DNA from: Beverwykella pulmonaria
Lineage: Eukaryota; Ascomycota; Dothideomycetes; Pleosporales; Melanommataceae
Reading direction: 5' to 3'
DNA: 64,000 bases
Assembly (NCBI GenBank): GCA_001599595.1
Contig: BCHH01000003.1
Coordinates: forward strand, 2,833,151 to 2,897,150
Below the pieces are notes generated by a model, which had not been told where the DNA came from, made no database searches, and saw only the letters and a program-made list of their open reading frames with translations. A program made the position numbers and the translations under genes. Below, in pieces: positions 21,144 through 32,495 of this stretch. Position 1 is the first letter of the stretch, and each line of letters opens with the position of its first letter.

Positions 21144-22883
21144 GCGATCCTTAGGCCAGGAGCGATTACAAGTACTGCAAGTTCCCACATCCGAGGAGAA
21201 CAACAGGGATGCGTCTAGTAGAACTTTTGGGGGGCTGTAACAGGTGTGCTGGCAGATACAATAGGGGGCTATTAGGTGAGAGCTGATCCCTTTGCCCGTA
21301 GCCTACAAACTACACTCTTGTACTGCAGGTTTTCCTCGGATGTGGTAAGATGTGGTAGACTTTATGGCGAATAATTTAGATAACCAAAAGACTTGAAATA
21401 CGATACGAAGCCTACGAACAAGCGATGCTTTCAATCAGTCCTCTCACAATGCACAATATAGTACATACATGGAAGAAGCGCGCATTTTGGGCAGAGTTAC
21501 TAGCCCAGTCCCACCAACCCAATATCGTCCTCATCAATTAATCACCTCCCCCAACTTCTTTTCCATCAATCCCTCCACCCAATCCTTAAAGTCATACACT
21601 ACAGTCGCCCGGTCTATCACAGCATCTCCCTTGATCAATTTCTCCATCTCGCATCCGTTCCACTCCACTAGCGCCATGTACCGGTCCTCCACGCTAGTAC
21701 ACTTGCAACTTACGAGCACGAGGACGTCGGATTTGATGAGAGTGAGGATAATAGATAGTACCTCGTTTTTCCACGTCTAGAGAACAATGGTGAGATTGCG
21801 GGCGGGGAGGTGAATGGTGGTTGTGTAGAGATGTGTCTCTCTGTGGTCAGGAGGCAGACCAGGCGGAGGTAGAAGGTGTTTTCATTATGAAGATGAAATT
21901 TTGGTGCGAGTTCAAGTTTAGGTGTGAAATAGGCGTGGTGAGGCTATGGAGGAAAGGAAAGATGTCGGTTCCTATCAAATATTGCGTCCATAGCAAATCG
22001 CAATCGATTGCGGATGGTTAGGACTTTACAGGTTATGCAAAGATGCTATGAAGCGGGATATATTTATAGAAGGCTTTTGTTCATTTTGGCTATAGGAACA
22101 ACTCTGGGAAGGAAGCGAAGACAACAGTCTCTAGAAAGGGAGGATATGTAGGTCTTATACGAGATTTCAAAGTGGAGACCGGTCCTACCAGAGGGCGGAG
22201 GGAATGGAAGCTTGATAATGGAGGACCAAATGTGAGCCCCAGCACTGGATGACTAGAGAATAGGAGACACACTGACCGCAAGTTTCGATGCAAGAGCAGA
22301 AATTGCGGGTTACTTACAACAGGAAAGGGAAGAGCAGTAAACCAATGTTCAACAATGATGGCATCCAAAAACAAATGCCTAATCGGGATTTACGCTCTGC
22401 GTTTTTAAAATGGAAATCTATCAATACATAACAGCTTCAGCCTCCTCACTACCTCCTCACGTCACAACCGCGCCTTTTCTGGCTCCAAAATCTCTCGCTC
22501 GCCGACAATCCCATATCGACCTTCTTACGAGTAGGAACTATGGCAGCCACTCTCAAGAACGCGGCCTGCCCTTCCGGAGGGGTAGTCTGCTTTTCATTAA
22601 CTTCTCTTGCGCTTACAAATTTGTATACATCTAGTAGTGTGACAATTCGACTGTTCACGGAGTCCGTGAATTTGATCAGTGTAAATGGAACTTCTTACAA
22701 ATTAACTGTCGATTTGTCAGAACAGTGATTCGGAGATTATGTTTGCCTCTTGCTTGAAGATTTATTCAAGTTGATGCAATTCCTATATAAGTCTCAAGCT
22801 TCCATTCGCAATATAGGCTTCAACTCGACCAAAAGTACCTACCGCAATCCACCCGCTAAGTGCAACATTAGCAAACATATAAG
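21144..22883. other. Intergenic region with a possible fragmented small gene on the minus strand
   Basis: Minus-strand 21719-21534 encodes a coherent piece (SVEDRYMALVEWNGCEM, then VVYDFKDWVEGLMEKK) ending at a stop. In the same frame upstream, beyond a TAG that may be an intron acceptor (TTCTCTAG near 21780), is TTIHLPARNLTIV. Further up, in another frame, is NTFYLRLVCLLTTER. About 22374-22090 also has splice-like signals (GTAAGT...CTAG). I could not build a complete gene and recognise no family. The 3' part (22400-22883) is the promoter side of the SDR gene. Confidence 0.3.
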
Positions 22884-23700
22884 ATGGCTAATCACGGCGT
22901 CCTCGAGGGAAAGCTCGCTATTGTCACTGGAGCAGCGAAGCAAAATGGCATCGGGTTTGCGATTGCAATGATCTTTGCGCAGAATGGCGCAGATGTAAGT
23001 CATGCAATTCCAGCTGCTACTTTAGTTAATAAGTCACCAGATCGTCCTTCATTATAATAAGAACGAAAAGGCAGCTCTCGAGAGCGTAGCTAAGATCCGC
23101 GCCACCGGTGTCCAAGCAGTCGCTGTGCAAGGCGATGCAACATCATTGACTTTCGGCGAAGCGGTTATCAAGGAGACATTGCTCACTTTCCCGAATCGCA
23201 AAATCGACATCATTGTGAACAACGCCGGCGATGCGAGAATCTTCGGAAGCATCGCAGAAGAGTCGTTGGAGCAGTTCGACGCAATGTTCCATGCCAATGT
23301 CCGTGGACCACTGGGCCTTCTACAGGCAGCACTTCCGCATGTGGCCAGCCCAGGTGGTAGGATAATCAACATTGGCAGTGTCGCCGCTCGCATCAGCCCG
23401 CCCGGCGCAATCATTTATTCGGCGACCAAAGGGGCATTGAATACCATGAGTTTTGGCTGGGCACAAGAGCTTGGGCCGAGAGGCATCACTGTGAATACGG
23501 TGGCTCCAGGACCTATTGATACCGACTATGGTGTTCCGGAGGATCATCCGATTGCGAAATCATTTCGGTTCAATCAGCATATCAAGCGCAACGGCAGCAG
23601 CGAAGAGGTGGCAAGTTTGGTTTTGTACGTGGCTAGCCCAGCAAGTAGTTTTGTGACAGGGCAGGTCCTAGCAGTAGATGGTGGGTTAATTCACAGTTAG
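22884..23700 (+). CDS. Short-chain dehydrogenase/reductase, 3-oxoacyl-ACP-reductase-like
   Basis: Two exons, 22884-22994 and 23041-23700, around a 46-nt intron give 256 aa, the normal length of a classical SDR. The cofactor motif is TGAAKQNGIG (Gly-rich loop near residue 15). VNNAG is intact, the catalytic Tyr-x3-Lys is YSATK preceded by Ser in INIGSVAAR, and the tail reads VTGQVLAVDGG. It has no targeting signal. Members reduce keto groups or oxidise alcohols with NAD(P)(H), so the substrate is not predictable. It is convergent with a Zn2Cys6 regulator 244 bp away, and an acyl-CoA synthetase lies beyond that, so a shared small pathway is possible but unproven. Confidence 0.9.
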
Positions 23701-23944
23701 TACTTCGCAAATCAGCCAAGAGAATCACCGAGCCTCGGCTGGCTATGTTATGGAAATCAAATTTATGAACTTCTTCGACATTTCGTCGTGTCCTCGTTGA
23801 TCAGTCACCCTAGCGTCTCCTCGTCTTCTGAACATCTGCTCATATCAGGAAGAGAATGAAACACACATGAAGCACACACGAATGGATAACCCAGTCAATA
23901 GTTTTGGTGATTCCATTAAGGCGATTCGAGAGGTCCAAGAACAC

Positions 23945-25033
23945 TCATTGTATGTTTCTTTTTAGTGTTGAACTTGCGATGGCGGATAGAAAACCGAATT
24001 CGCCAAGCTCTGCGCACCACGGCTCCCACTCAGCTTGGGAAGAGACGATTCCTTCTGCTGTGCTCTCCAGCTCGATCAAGTTTCCATCCGTCGAGAGCCC
24101 GTATATGCAGTGTCGCTGCGTGACAAATGCTCTCTGCCAATCCTCAGGGTTTTGTATTTGCCACAACGAGTCTTTGGATGGCAGAGGGATGACTGCAAAT
24201 CCTGGATTCGTCTTGCACGTTGTAGCGTCTGTAACATCGACCAATAAAGCCATGATTCTGAACATGACTCCCATTCTCCTCTTTGATTCTCTGAAAAGCC
24301 ACTCTTGGAAGGACGTGTGAGTGTCATCGGGGTTTTCAAACATTTGTGCGTCACTGGATCGCTGTCCTATAGCCGTAGAAATTTCTCCGAAGGATACAAG
24401 CAGTGGAAAATCGAAATCGGTCGGGGTTTTGTGTACCATCCGCAGGAGCAAGTACATGAAAAGTGCCTGCTGGGCCTGAAGAAGCTCCCAGTTATCAAAT
24501 GAACTGTGTGTGAACCATATCCGTTCATGTTCCATGCGTATGAGGTGCCAAACAGCATGTGGTGTCTCGAAATACATGCGAACAAGCGTTTGGCATGTTT
24601 GGATCGTGCTTGTAGAAGGCTGTAGTGGGTGCATGAACGGTGGAAGGCGATCTCCTCGCCTGAACATGTGTGGAACAGACGCCAAAATGGTAAAGAAGAG
24701 CTCTGACTGTAATTTCAGTGCAAAGGGCTCAGGGAGTCTCAAAGAAGCGCCTGACGCGCTGATAGGTCTTGAAACACTGGGAGCGGATGCTCCATAGCGG
24801 CAAGTCAATTTCTTCGACAGACAGCGGCCGCAAGATGGAAGTTCGGTGTCACATCTCGTCTTAGCACGGATACAAGTAAAGCAAGCCCGTTTTCTGGTAG
24901 GAGCGCCTTGCTTCTGGCGACAGTAGTAGAGATGCCGCTTTCCAGGTTGTTCTATGGGAGATGAGTTTGAGCTGGCTATTCAGCAAGGGAGCATACCTTT
25001 CTCGAAAATCTTCCCACAGTATGGACATTTCAT
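23945..25033 (-). CDS. Zn2Cys6 transcription factor with an extra N-terminal zinc finger
   Basis: Exon 1 (25033-24997, 37 nt) and exon 2 (24951-23945) join across a 45-nt intron to give 347 aa. The N-terminus has MKCPYCGKIFEK followed by H and C further on (KRHLYYCRQK), a C2HC/C2H2-like finger. The binuclear cluster follows (CFTCIRAKTRC then CGRCLSKKLTCRYG, about residues 32-60). The remaining ~285 residues are a helical region typical of fungal-specific regulators, without a complete recognisable fungal_trans domain. Proteins of this kind bind CGG-containing sites in the nucleus. It is divergent from the acyl-CoA synthetase gene over 860 bp, so that gene is the obvious candidate target. Confidence 0.85.
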
Positions 25034-25893
25034 GATCAGGATGATTGAATAACGATAAAGACTGAGAAGGGGGATGTTATTCAAAGTTCACGGAATTCCG
25101 TGTAAAGCTGACAAATTCATGAATCGCACGTGATTTCGACGACAGCCCAAAACAAGTAACAGCCAGGTTGAAATCGAAGCAAATCACAACACGAGAATTG
25201 AATTGCTTTACAAGAGCGTCCGTTTTCATCGCTGCCCAGAAGCCCTGTTGAAGAGAAGACAACGACGCGGATCCGCACCCTTGTGATGTTACCGGTACCC
25301 GTACTGCCCGAGTCGCGTTGGCTAACACGCTGTTGCACGAGCATGAAGCAAAGTCGGATTCACTATACGAATCGCGATAAGTGAACGACACGTCGATGCC
25401 ATGAGAAACACACTAAACGAGAACGGACACTGGGATGGGTTAAGCTGCAACCCTCAACTGACGATACTCTGGCTCGGGTGACGTCTGCCCACGCGTAATC
25501 GGACACAAGCCCCTATAAGGACTCAATGGAATTGAATCGAGGCAAGAAATGTTAGGGGATTCGGGATATGAGAACTATCCTACGGATCAACTAGGCAAGG
25601 CCAAAACAGTTGTAATGACACTGGTAGCACGGAGAGATATCGTATGTTTGCTGGCTTGTGAAGCTAGCATTCGTTAAGCATGCTTCGAGCTAGGCGACGC
25701 GGGCGGCGGGGTGCATAAGAGTTTATAGGTCACTGTTCCTGGACAAAATTCATAAATGATCGACCGAGCTACCCCGCGCTGCGGACTTGGATGCCAACGC
25801 CGCGGCTCAAGCGCCAGCTTCCGATGCCAACCACCTCTATCCAGCCACATATTTCCATGTCTTCCTTCGATTTAATGCATTCAATATACCGAA
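25034..25893. other. Divergent promoter between regulator and acyl-CoA synthetase
   Basis: 860 bp without a supported coding sequence. It must hold the promoters of both flanking genes. I did not identify a clear TATA box. Confidence 0.4.
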
Positions 25894-28033
25894 ATGCTCC
25901 GCCCGTTGCTAGCACGCTCATTGAGATGGACTCTCCAGTCACATAACGCACACGGCTCGCGACGTGGGCTTCTGACCCAGGCTTTCAGTGCGGGGCCGAC
26001 AGAGGTAGCCAACGAAAGCTCAGTTCCACGCCCAATTGACAGCGCTGACGGCACTGACAGCCTCCGCTGCTGGAGCAGACTATACCACAGCATTTTTCTG
26101 AGATTGTCAGACGGTTTGGGGACCGCGACGCGTGAGTCTCCCTTCCTAGCACCATTTTGGCCTCGTTGTTGATTCGTACCTCAGTGTCATCTCCCACCAC
26201 CAACGCATACGATTGACTTATGACGCACTGGACAGAGGGTCCAATTCCCTAGCCCGTGGGCTAGCTCGATTGGGCGTGACAAAAGGAGACCGCGTCGCCG
26301 TGTCTCTTGGGAACAACGTTGAATTTGCTACTGTACGGTATTAGAAAATAACGATACGTGCGTGCAAGTGGCTGATACCTGTTCTACCAGGCTACGTACG
26401 CCATTTTTAAGCTTGGGGCTATACTGGTATGAACCGTATCTTCTGTCGATGCGAATTGAAGGCTGACAGGAGAAAGGTGCCGCTCAATCCCGCCTTCAAC
26501 GCGCCTCAAGTGCTCGCAGCACTCAACCACCTCGCCGCATCGCACCTCATCATCGGCGCAGAAACAAATCTCCCGAGGAAAGATCCGCGCTCCAACATCC
26601 CTCTCTTGAAACACCTCGTACCCAACCTCGAGGGCTCGACCCTTGAATCCGAGCTTGTTCCCTCGCTCCATAAGATTATCATCGTAAACAACTCTTTGGG
26701 ACGGATAGATACACAGGACTACAGAAGCACGACGCGGTATGAGGACGTCTTAGAGGATGGCGAGAGCGGCCTTGCTCTTCCCGATCAGGGCCTCGATTCC
26801 CATGACATTGTGAACATTCAATTCACGTCAGGCACGACGTCCATGCCGAAAGCTGCTTGTCTCTCGCATCGCTCCATCCTGAACAACGGGAAGAGCATCG
26901 GAGATAGGATGCTCCTGACCGAGCAGGACATTGTGTGCTCTCCGCCTCCCCTCTTCCAGTAGCCCTCCCCCTCCCCCTAAATAACACGCGATCCTAACGC
27001 CGAAACAGCTGCTTCGGCTGCATCCTAGGCTACATGGCGACCGCAACCCACGGCTCGACCATCGTCTGGCCGGCAGAAGCCTTCAACCCGCTGCTGACCC
27101 TTGAGTCCGTGCGCGAATACAAATGCACCGCCCTCTATGGAGTCCCCACCATGTTCATCGCTGAACTCGAACTCCTAGCCAACAACATCGTTCCCCACGA
27201 AGGCTTCCAGTATCTCCGCACCGGTATCGCAGCAGGCTCTTCGATCCCCGCGGAGCTGATGCGAAAACTGCACAAGGTGCTCAATCTCACCGAATTGACT
27301 ATTTGCTACGGCATGACCGAGACCTCGCCCGTGTCCGCCATGACTACCATCGACGATCCTATCGAGAAACGCATTGATAGCGTAGGCCGTCTCCTTCCCC
27401 ACGTCACGGCCAAAGTGGTTGATCCATCAGACTGGTCGCGCACGCTCGATGTTCATCAACGCGGCGAACTCGCCGTCTCAGGATACAGCCTCATGAAAGG
27501 GTATTGGGATGACGAGGCGCGAACGCGCGAAGTTCTCGTACCAGATAAAGACGGTGTGCTGTGGATGCACACCGGAGACGAGGCGCTGATGGATGAGCAG
27601 GGGTATGTGAAGATTACGGGGCGGATCAAAGACCTTATTATCAAAGGGGGCGAGAACATCCACCCGCTGGAAATTGAGAATTGTCTCTTTGCACATCCCG
27701 CCGTGAGTGAGGTCAGTGTTGTGGGGCTGCCAGATGAGAGGTATGGCGAGGTGGTAGCGGCGTTCGTGGTTACACATGAGGGAGATAAAGGGAAGGTTAC
27801 CGCAGAGGAGATTAGGGTTTGGGTTAAGACGAGGTTGAGTCATCATCTTGGTAAGTTCTAGAGTTTGACTGGAGAAATGTTTTGCAATGGACAAGGTGGC
27901 TAACGGAGTGGCAGTACCAAAATACGTCTTTTGGGTCGACGATTATCCCAAGACCCAGAGCGGGAAGATCCAAAAATTCAAGCTCAAGGAACTCGGCTTG
28001 CAGCTTATGCGAGAAGGAGAAGGAGTCAAGTAA
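25894..28033 (+). CDS. AMP-forming acyl-CoA synthetase (ACSF2-like)
   Basis: Seven exons: 25894-26004, 26061-26131, 26185-26332, 26391-26426, 26477-26958, 27009-27850 and 27915-28033, together 602 aa. The N-terminus is Arg/Ser-rich (MLRPLLARSLRWTLQSHNAHG) and may target mitochondria. The order of blocks is canonical: PPLLEQTIPQHFSEIV, the P-loop FTSGTTSMPKAACLSHR, PPPLFHCFGCILGY, the A5-like YGMTETSPVSAM, the hinge HTGDEALMDEQGYVKITGRIKDLIIKGGENI, and the catalytic-lysine tail KTQSGKIQKFKLKEL. It activates short- or medium-chain fatty acids to acyl-CoA via acyl-AMP. The first intron has a weak GTAGCC donor and the fourth an AAG acceptor; both are required for a continuous conserved frame. It is the most intron-rich gene in the window. 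Confidence 0.9.
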
Positions 28034-28162
28034 CATAAGCCAAGATATTGAACGCATAAAATGCAGAGTATCAAGTAAGAAGTAGGATACGTGACCCCAA
28101 CTATTCAAGCTGTACTATGGTCTTCCCAATTCGTTCTACGTCCCCAAAGGCATACCCATAAA

Positions 28163-31100
28163 TCAATGCACTGCCAAAACCGTCCATTCCTGCAGCAGCA
28201 CATCAACAATATCCCTCTCATCTGTGCCTTCTTCTCTCTTTTCTCCATCGACGAAATTCGAAAAGAGGTTTGACTGATCTAACTGTGTGAATGCAGCTCG
28301 ACTGTCGGGCAGCATATTGTTGATGAATGATTCAACATCCTCAGTATATGCTTCCCTCTGATCAACTCTCTTCCTTTCTTCTCTCTGTCTCTTCAGATTT
28401 TGCAGTTTGGCACGTTTAGCCGTGATCTCGGTTCTTCTGTCTGTAGTCGAGTCTGCGGTATGGCTTCCGTCTGGATCTGAAATCTCATGTCTTGCTCGTT
28501 TTCTGGTACTTTGCTGCTTCACGCGCGGCATGAGCCTGGCGCGCTTGCTTGCCAACATGACTCGCTCATCCAAGCCTGGATTCGAGTCTTCCTCTGAGTC
28601 TGAATCTGCTGGTCGCGCGCGTTGCCTGGCATACGAACCACTTTCCTCTCTCTTGGAACGGGACTTTCGGGTTAGGGACCGCCCAGACTGTTCGAAAAGC
28701 AGAGAAGAGAAAGGTGCTGGTGGAGGGGTCGATGCACGAACAGTCTTAGGGGTTACAGGCGAATCGTTTCCATAACTCGACGCTGACGTCTTTTTCAGAT
28801 CCGACTTTGTTTGTGGGACGATGGGCTGGGACAAGGGGTCGAATGTGATGCTCATATGCCGAACGCTGGGGAAGTCGAAAGGATCAATTTGCACATCTTC
28901 AACATCCAGGGGTGCATCTTGGAAGTAAGTCGAGGCGGGGCTTTGCTTTTCCGTCCTTATATGCAGTATGGGTTCCGGAACAGACATTGTACCTTCATTA
29001 ACACCTGCATCAAGATCTTCGACTTCCCCGGAAGGACCAGAGAGAGAGATGCTTTGATCCTCTATTCTCGCGCGTTTCTTCCTAGGAACAGTGGGTCTCC
29101 CATTAGGACTATGCGGTTTTTCGCTGGGCATTCCATATCTTCGTTTCTTGGTTGTGGCTGGGTCTGAATTTCTAGCGTGGATTCTTGCTCTGAAGCTCTT
29201 GAGGCCGGGTTGAGTCCTCCACATAGTTGATGTACACTTAGATTTGAGGTCAGGGACTGGGATCATCCCAGATGCAGACTCCAAATCTAGCGCAGGTAAT
29301 TTACCAGAAATTAAGGCATGGGTGTGCCTTTCTCCTTGTCGCAAGGGAGGAGTGAGGAAGGTTTCTTTCTCAGGACTAGATAGTTTGTAGTCGACGTTAG
29401 ATTTAGTCTTGCTCACTTCATTGTCATTCTTCTTGGCTGACGGAGTGTCCGTATTTCGCTGTGGCTTATCTTGCTCCTCCTCCATCCTCCCACTCAAGAG
29501 ACCGTCAAAGATGTGGTGTAGTTCCGGACTTTTTTCAGGCACATTCTGCTCCGTAGACTTCTCCTCAACAATTGTAGGCCCCGAAGCCCTTCTCGTTCGT
29601 CGCGCCATATCATAGATTTTGACTTTGGGTTCCATTGGAACCTGCCTGTGCTCATAGGAAAATAAGTCTTGGGGCTGTTCATGCTCTTCTAGAGGAGGAA
29701 ACGCTAATATAGGATCGCGTCGATTCGCACTACCAACAATAATGCCACCAAACAGATTACTTGGGCCATATCCGATGGACGGAGGAGCGGGCTGAGAATG
29801 GAAACCTTGAATGGGTCCTACAGCACTTGAAGAGCCATTTTGAGGATTGTAATCTTGAAGCTGAGATGTAGCAACGGATTGACCGCTTTTGGAAGGTGAA
29901 CGGTTACGAGGATGTAATAGCTCTGCAACAGGTGGTAACTTCATTTGGACACTGGAATTCTGCGGTCCACCTGGACGATGTGAAACTGGTTCAGCTTGCG
30001 AAACAGGCTGAGTTCCGACTGAACTTATGTTTATGCCTCTTGCATCTGGCGCTTCCGACACATCAACTGACTTGAAGCGTCTCTCCCCGGAAGGAATGCC
30101 ACCAACATCTTGTATAACGCGAGCTGCGGAATCGGCTGGCAGAGCTCCAACTTGAGCCTCGATATGTCTATCTGAATCTTCCCCGGCCCCATGAGAAGTT
30201 TTTGTGGGAATAAGAGACTCATGCTTCGAGGTTTGAGCTGCTGCTGCAGATGTTGTTTCGACGACAGGGTGAATCATCATCAGATCCGTATAGCCTTCCA
30301 ATTTTGAAGGAGGCACAAATTCTGGCAAGCGCAACGGGGCCTTGACATTGGTGACTATGTCAGGAGACACTGCGGATTCGAACTTTTGACAAAATCGGCG
30401 ATACAGCTTATGAACCCGTGTCTTGGGAAGCCGTCGAGCTGTCTGTGTAGTATCGAACGTCTGCTGAAGCATCGTGATCCTCTTTAGCAATTTCTGGGCA
30501 TGTTTGACGCATTGAGACAATTCGGCAAGCGTTAGTTGATCACCCTCTTCATCTGTGGCTACGCCTTCGCTATCGGAGATCTCAGAGTCGTCCGTTGGTG
30601 GAGAGTTCATTGTGGCTGGGTTCGCACGGGACCAATCATCCCATTTCTTTCCATCATCCTCACTCGGCAAAGCCTGCATCGCCATCAGGTTGATGCTGGA
30701 GACTCTCGAAGGCGGACTCGACCCCTTCAATGTCGCGTCATCATCGATAGACGCTTTACTAAACTTCCTCTCCAGTGCTTCCAAACTCTTAATAGAGTCC
30801 TGTTGTCTCTGATGCAATTCACGAATCTTTTCCCTCTCTTTCTCAAGCACACCTTTTTCCAACTTTCCCCTAGCCTGCCCATTTGCAAGCTGCAACACAT
30901 GAAACAACAACACAAGACTATTCTTCAAGCTCTCAAGCCTCCTCCTCAACAACTCAACCTTCTGCTCTTTCAACGGCCACGCCATCCTCCCCAACGCAGT
31001 TAAACTCTTCTTCCCATCTTTACCCGTCTTCCTCCTCTTATCAACCACCTCTCTGATCTCTGTAAACACCGCCTCGCATCTCTTCACAATACTGTTTGCG

Positions 31101-31327
31101 TGTTCAATAGCTTTTTTAGAAATTAGCGAGGGCGCGTCCTCGGATTTAAAGACGCTGCCGACGCTGTCGAGAGCACTGGCTGTGATCTCGACGTCCCCAG
31201 CAATATCAGCGATTTCGTGGTCAGCACGAGAGGCAGAGTCAACGTAGTTGTACAAAGTCGTCGAGAGGGTGACGCCAGCGCCGGCTATCTGAATGATGCT
31301 GGCAGCGAGCCCTATGAGTTCGGCCAT
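28163..31327 (-). CDS. Large protein with Helo-like fungal N-terminal domain, otherwise disordered
   Basis: A single frame of 1054 aa. The first ~200 residues are helical: MAELIGLAASIIQIAGAGV, then DHEIADIAGDVEITASALDS, and a coiled coil (about 125-190) rich in Leu, Arg and Glu. This is the Helo-like N-terminal domain found at the start of many fungal STAND/NLR and related proteins and related to the HeLo membrane-acting domain. Instead of a NACHT or kinase domain, the rest is Ser/Pro/charged low-complexity sequence with several basic stretches (KKRRYGMPSEKP, RKKRARIED) that look like nuclear localisation signals. Function is unknown. The stop lies 129 bp from the convergent acyl-CoA synthetase gene. 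Confidence 0.8.
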   Translation of the reverse strand: MAELIGLAASIIQIAGAGVTLSTTLYNYVDSASRADHEIADIAGDVEITASALDSVGSVFKSEDAPSLISKKAIEHANSIVKRCEAVFTEIREVVDKRRKTGKDGKKSLTALGRMAWPLKEQKVELLRRRLESLKNSLVLLFHVLQLANGQARGKLEKGVLEKEREKIRELHQRQQDSIKSLEALERKFSKASIDDDATLKGSSPPSRVSSINLMAMQALPSEDDGKKWDDWSRANPATMNSPPTDDSEISDSEGVATDEEGDQLTLAELSQCVKHAQKLLKRITMLQQTFDTTQTARRLPKTRVHKLYRRFCQKFESAVSPDIVTNVKAPLRLPEFVPPSKLEGYTDLMMIHPVVETTSAAAAQTSKHESLIPTKTSHGAGEDSDRHIEAQVGALPADSAARVIQDVGGIPSGERRFKSVDVSEAPDARGINISSVGTQPVSQAEPVSHRPGGPQNSSVQMKLPPVAELLHPRNRSPSKSGQSVATSQLQDYNPQNGSSSAVGPIQGFHSQPAPPSIGYGPSNLFGGIIVGSANRRDPILAFPPLEEHEQPQDLFSYEHRQVPMEPKVKIYDMARRTRRASGPTIVEEKSTEQNVPEKSPELHHIFDGLLSGRMEEEQDKPQRNTDTPSAKKNDNEVSKTKSNVDYKLSSPEKETFLTPPLRQGERHTHALISGKLPALDLESASGMIPVPDLKSKCTSTMWRTQPGLKSFRARIHARNSDPATTKKRRYGMPSEKPHSPNGRPTVPRKKRARIEDQSISLSGPSGEVEDLDAGVNEGTMSVPEPILHIRTEKQSPASTYFQDAPLDVEDVQIDPFDFPSVRHMSITFDPLSQPIVPQTKSDLKKTSASSYGNDSPVTPKTVRASTPPPAPFSSLLFEQSGRSLTRKSRSKREESGSYARQRARPADSDSEEDSNPGLDERVMLASKRARLMPRVKQQSTRKRARHEISDPDGSHTADSTTDRRTEITAKRAKLQNLKRQREERKRVDQREAYTEDVESFINNMLPDSRAAFTQLDQSNLFSNFVDGEKREEGTDERDIVDVLLQEWTVLAVH

Positions 31328-32495
31328 CGTTGAGGTCTCATTCGGTTGAGTGGGTGAAGGTGGCGGTGCGGGAAGTGTGGAGGCGGCAGCTGACGGGCAA
31401 CATGAAACTACTGATGCTCACCCTGTTAAACAGCAGCCGCGTAATAGCACTGAAATAACAAAACTCAACGAAGACAAATGGACGAATTGAGAGTGGTAGA
31501 AATTGAAGTTGAGGCTTAGGAACAATTGAGGGGATACGACATGGGGGCTGAGCACTAATGTAAAATGTGGCGCAAGCTCTCCATGAACTACACCTCGATG
31601 ACCAGGTTTAGGATCCTTCATATCAATGCGCCACAATCTATGCGGCAGCATGCCAATTAATTTCAAAATGTGTAAATTGCAGCAGAACACCTCTTCTGTT
31701 TACCATTGTGTTTCTCAAAAGCTGTGCCCTGCTCAACTTCAGCGTGCCAAATAGGAAAGAAGAGGGGTACGCCAAGTTTCTCTAATTAGCACTTCATCAG
31801 CAGCTAAAACTAAGCGTTGAGCTATCAGATCTGTTAGGCACCACTAGGATCGACAAACAGAGATAGAGGAAGTGGTTTTTTTTTTCTCAATCTCCTAGAA
31901 AGGTGAGCCAAAGTATTGTGAAGTACCAATACGACCCCAATCTCAACCAAACTAGCTCCAGAAAGCACCCACCAATATTTCCTTATATCATTCAAATGAT
32001 CTAGCAAATCTCGCGCTAACAATCAGCCCACTCGCAGACTGACCTTACACCATTGTAGAAATACTAACTTTGGCAATAATCCATGGTTCGACCCCGATCT
32101 GGTGCATTTCCTTACTATGACAGAGCAGCCCAGGGTAAGTTCAAGGCGAAAAGGTAAGTTTTTACAGTTTTTGGCAGAGTTTTGTTATTTTTTTCTCCCG
32201 CTCTTTGTTTGTTTTCTTTTGCGGTTTAAGAGGATAAAGTTAAGATTTTGGTAAGAAGGATAAGGGGAAGGAAATGACAGAGACAGGGGGATGAAAGGTC
32301 CGAGGTAAGTTCTGAAATCAGAGTTGATATTTACATCCACACAGTGCCGAGATATATACAACAGATTCTTCCCGCCAAAGAATCCATCAAAGCCAATCAA
32401 CCATAGCTCCATCATTCTAAACGCGTCGAATCGTAAAGGTATCTTGTATCCTGCCACATGACACCACCAAACTCCGCAGATAGCACTCCCATGGC
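31328..32495. other. Intergenic region
   Basis: 1.17 kb between the Helo-like gene start and the transporter stop, both minus strand. It contains a T9-type run near 31880 and no recognisable gene. Confidence 0.4.

Noticed and set aside
32085..32110. GGTTCGACCCC, a B-box-like tRNA signal
   Set aside because: No A-box at the right distance and no cloverleaf could be folded around it.
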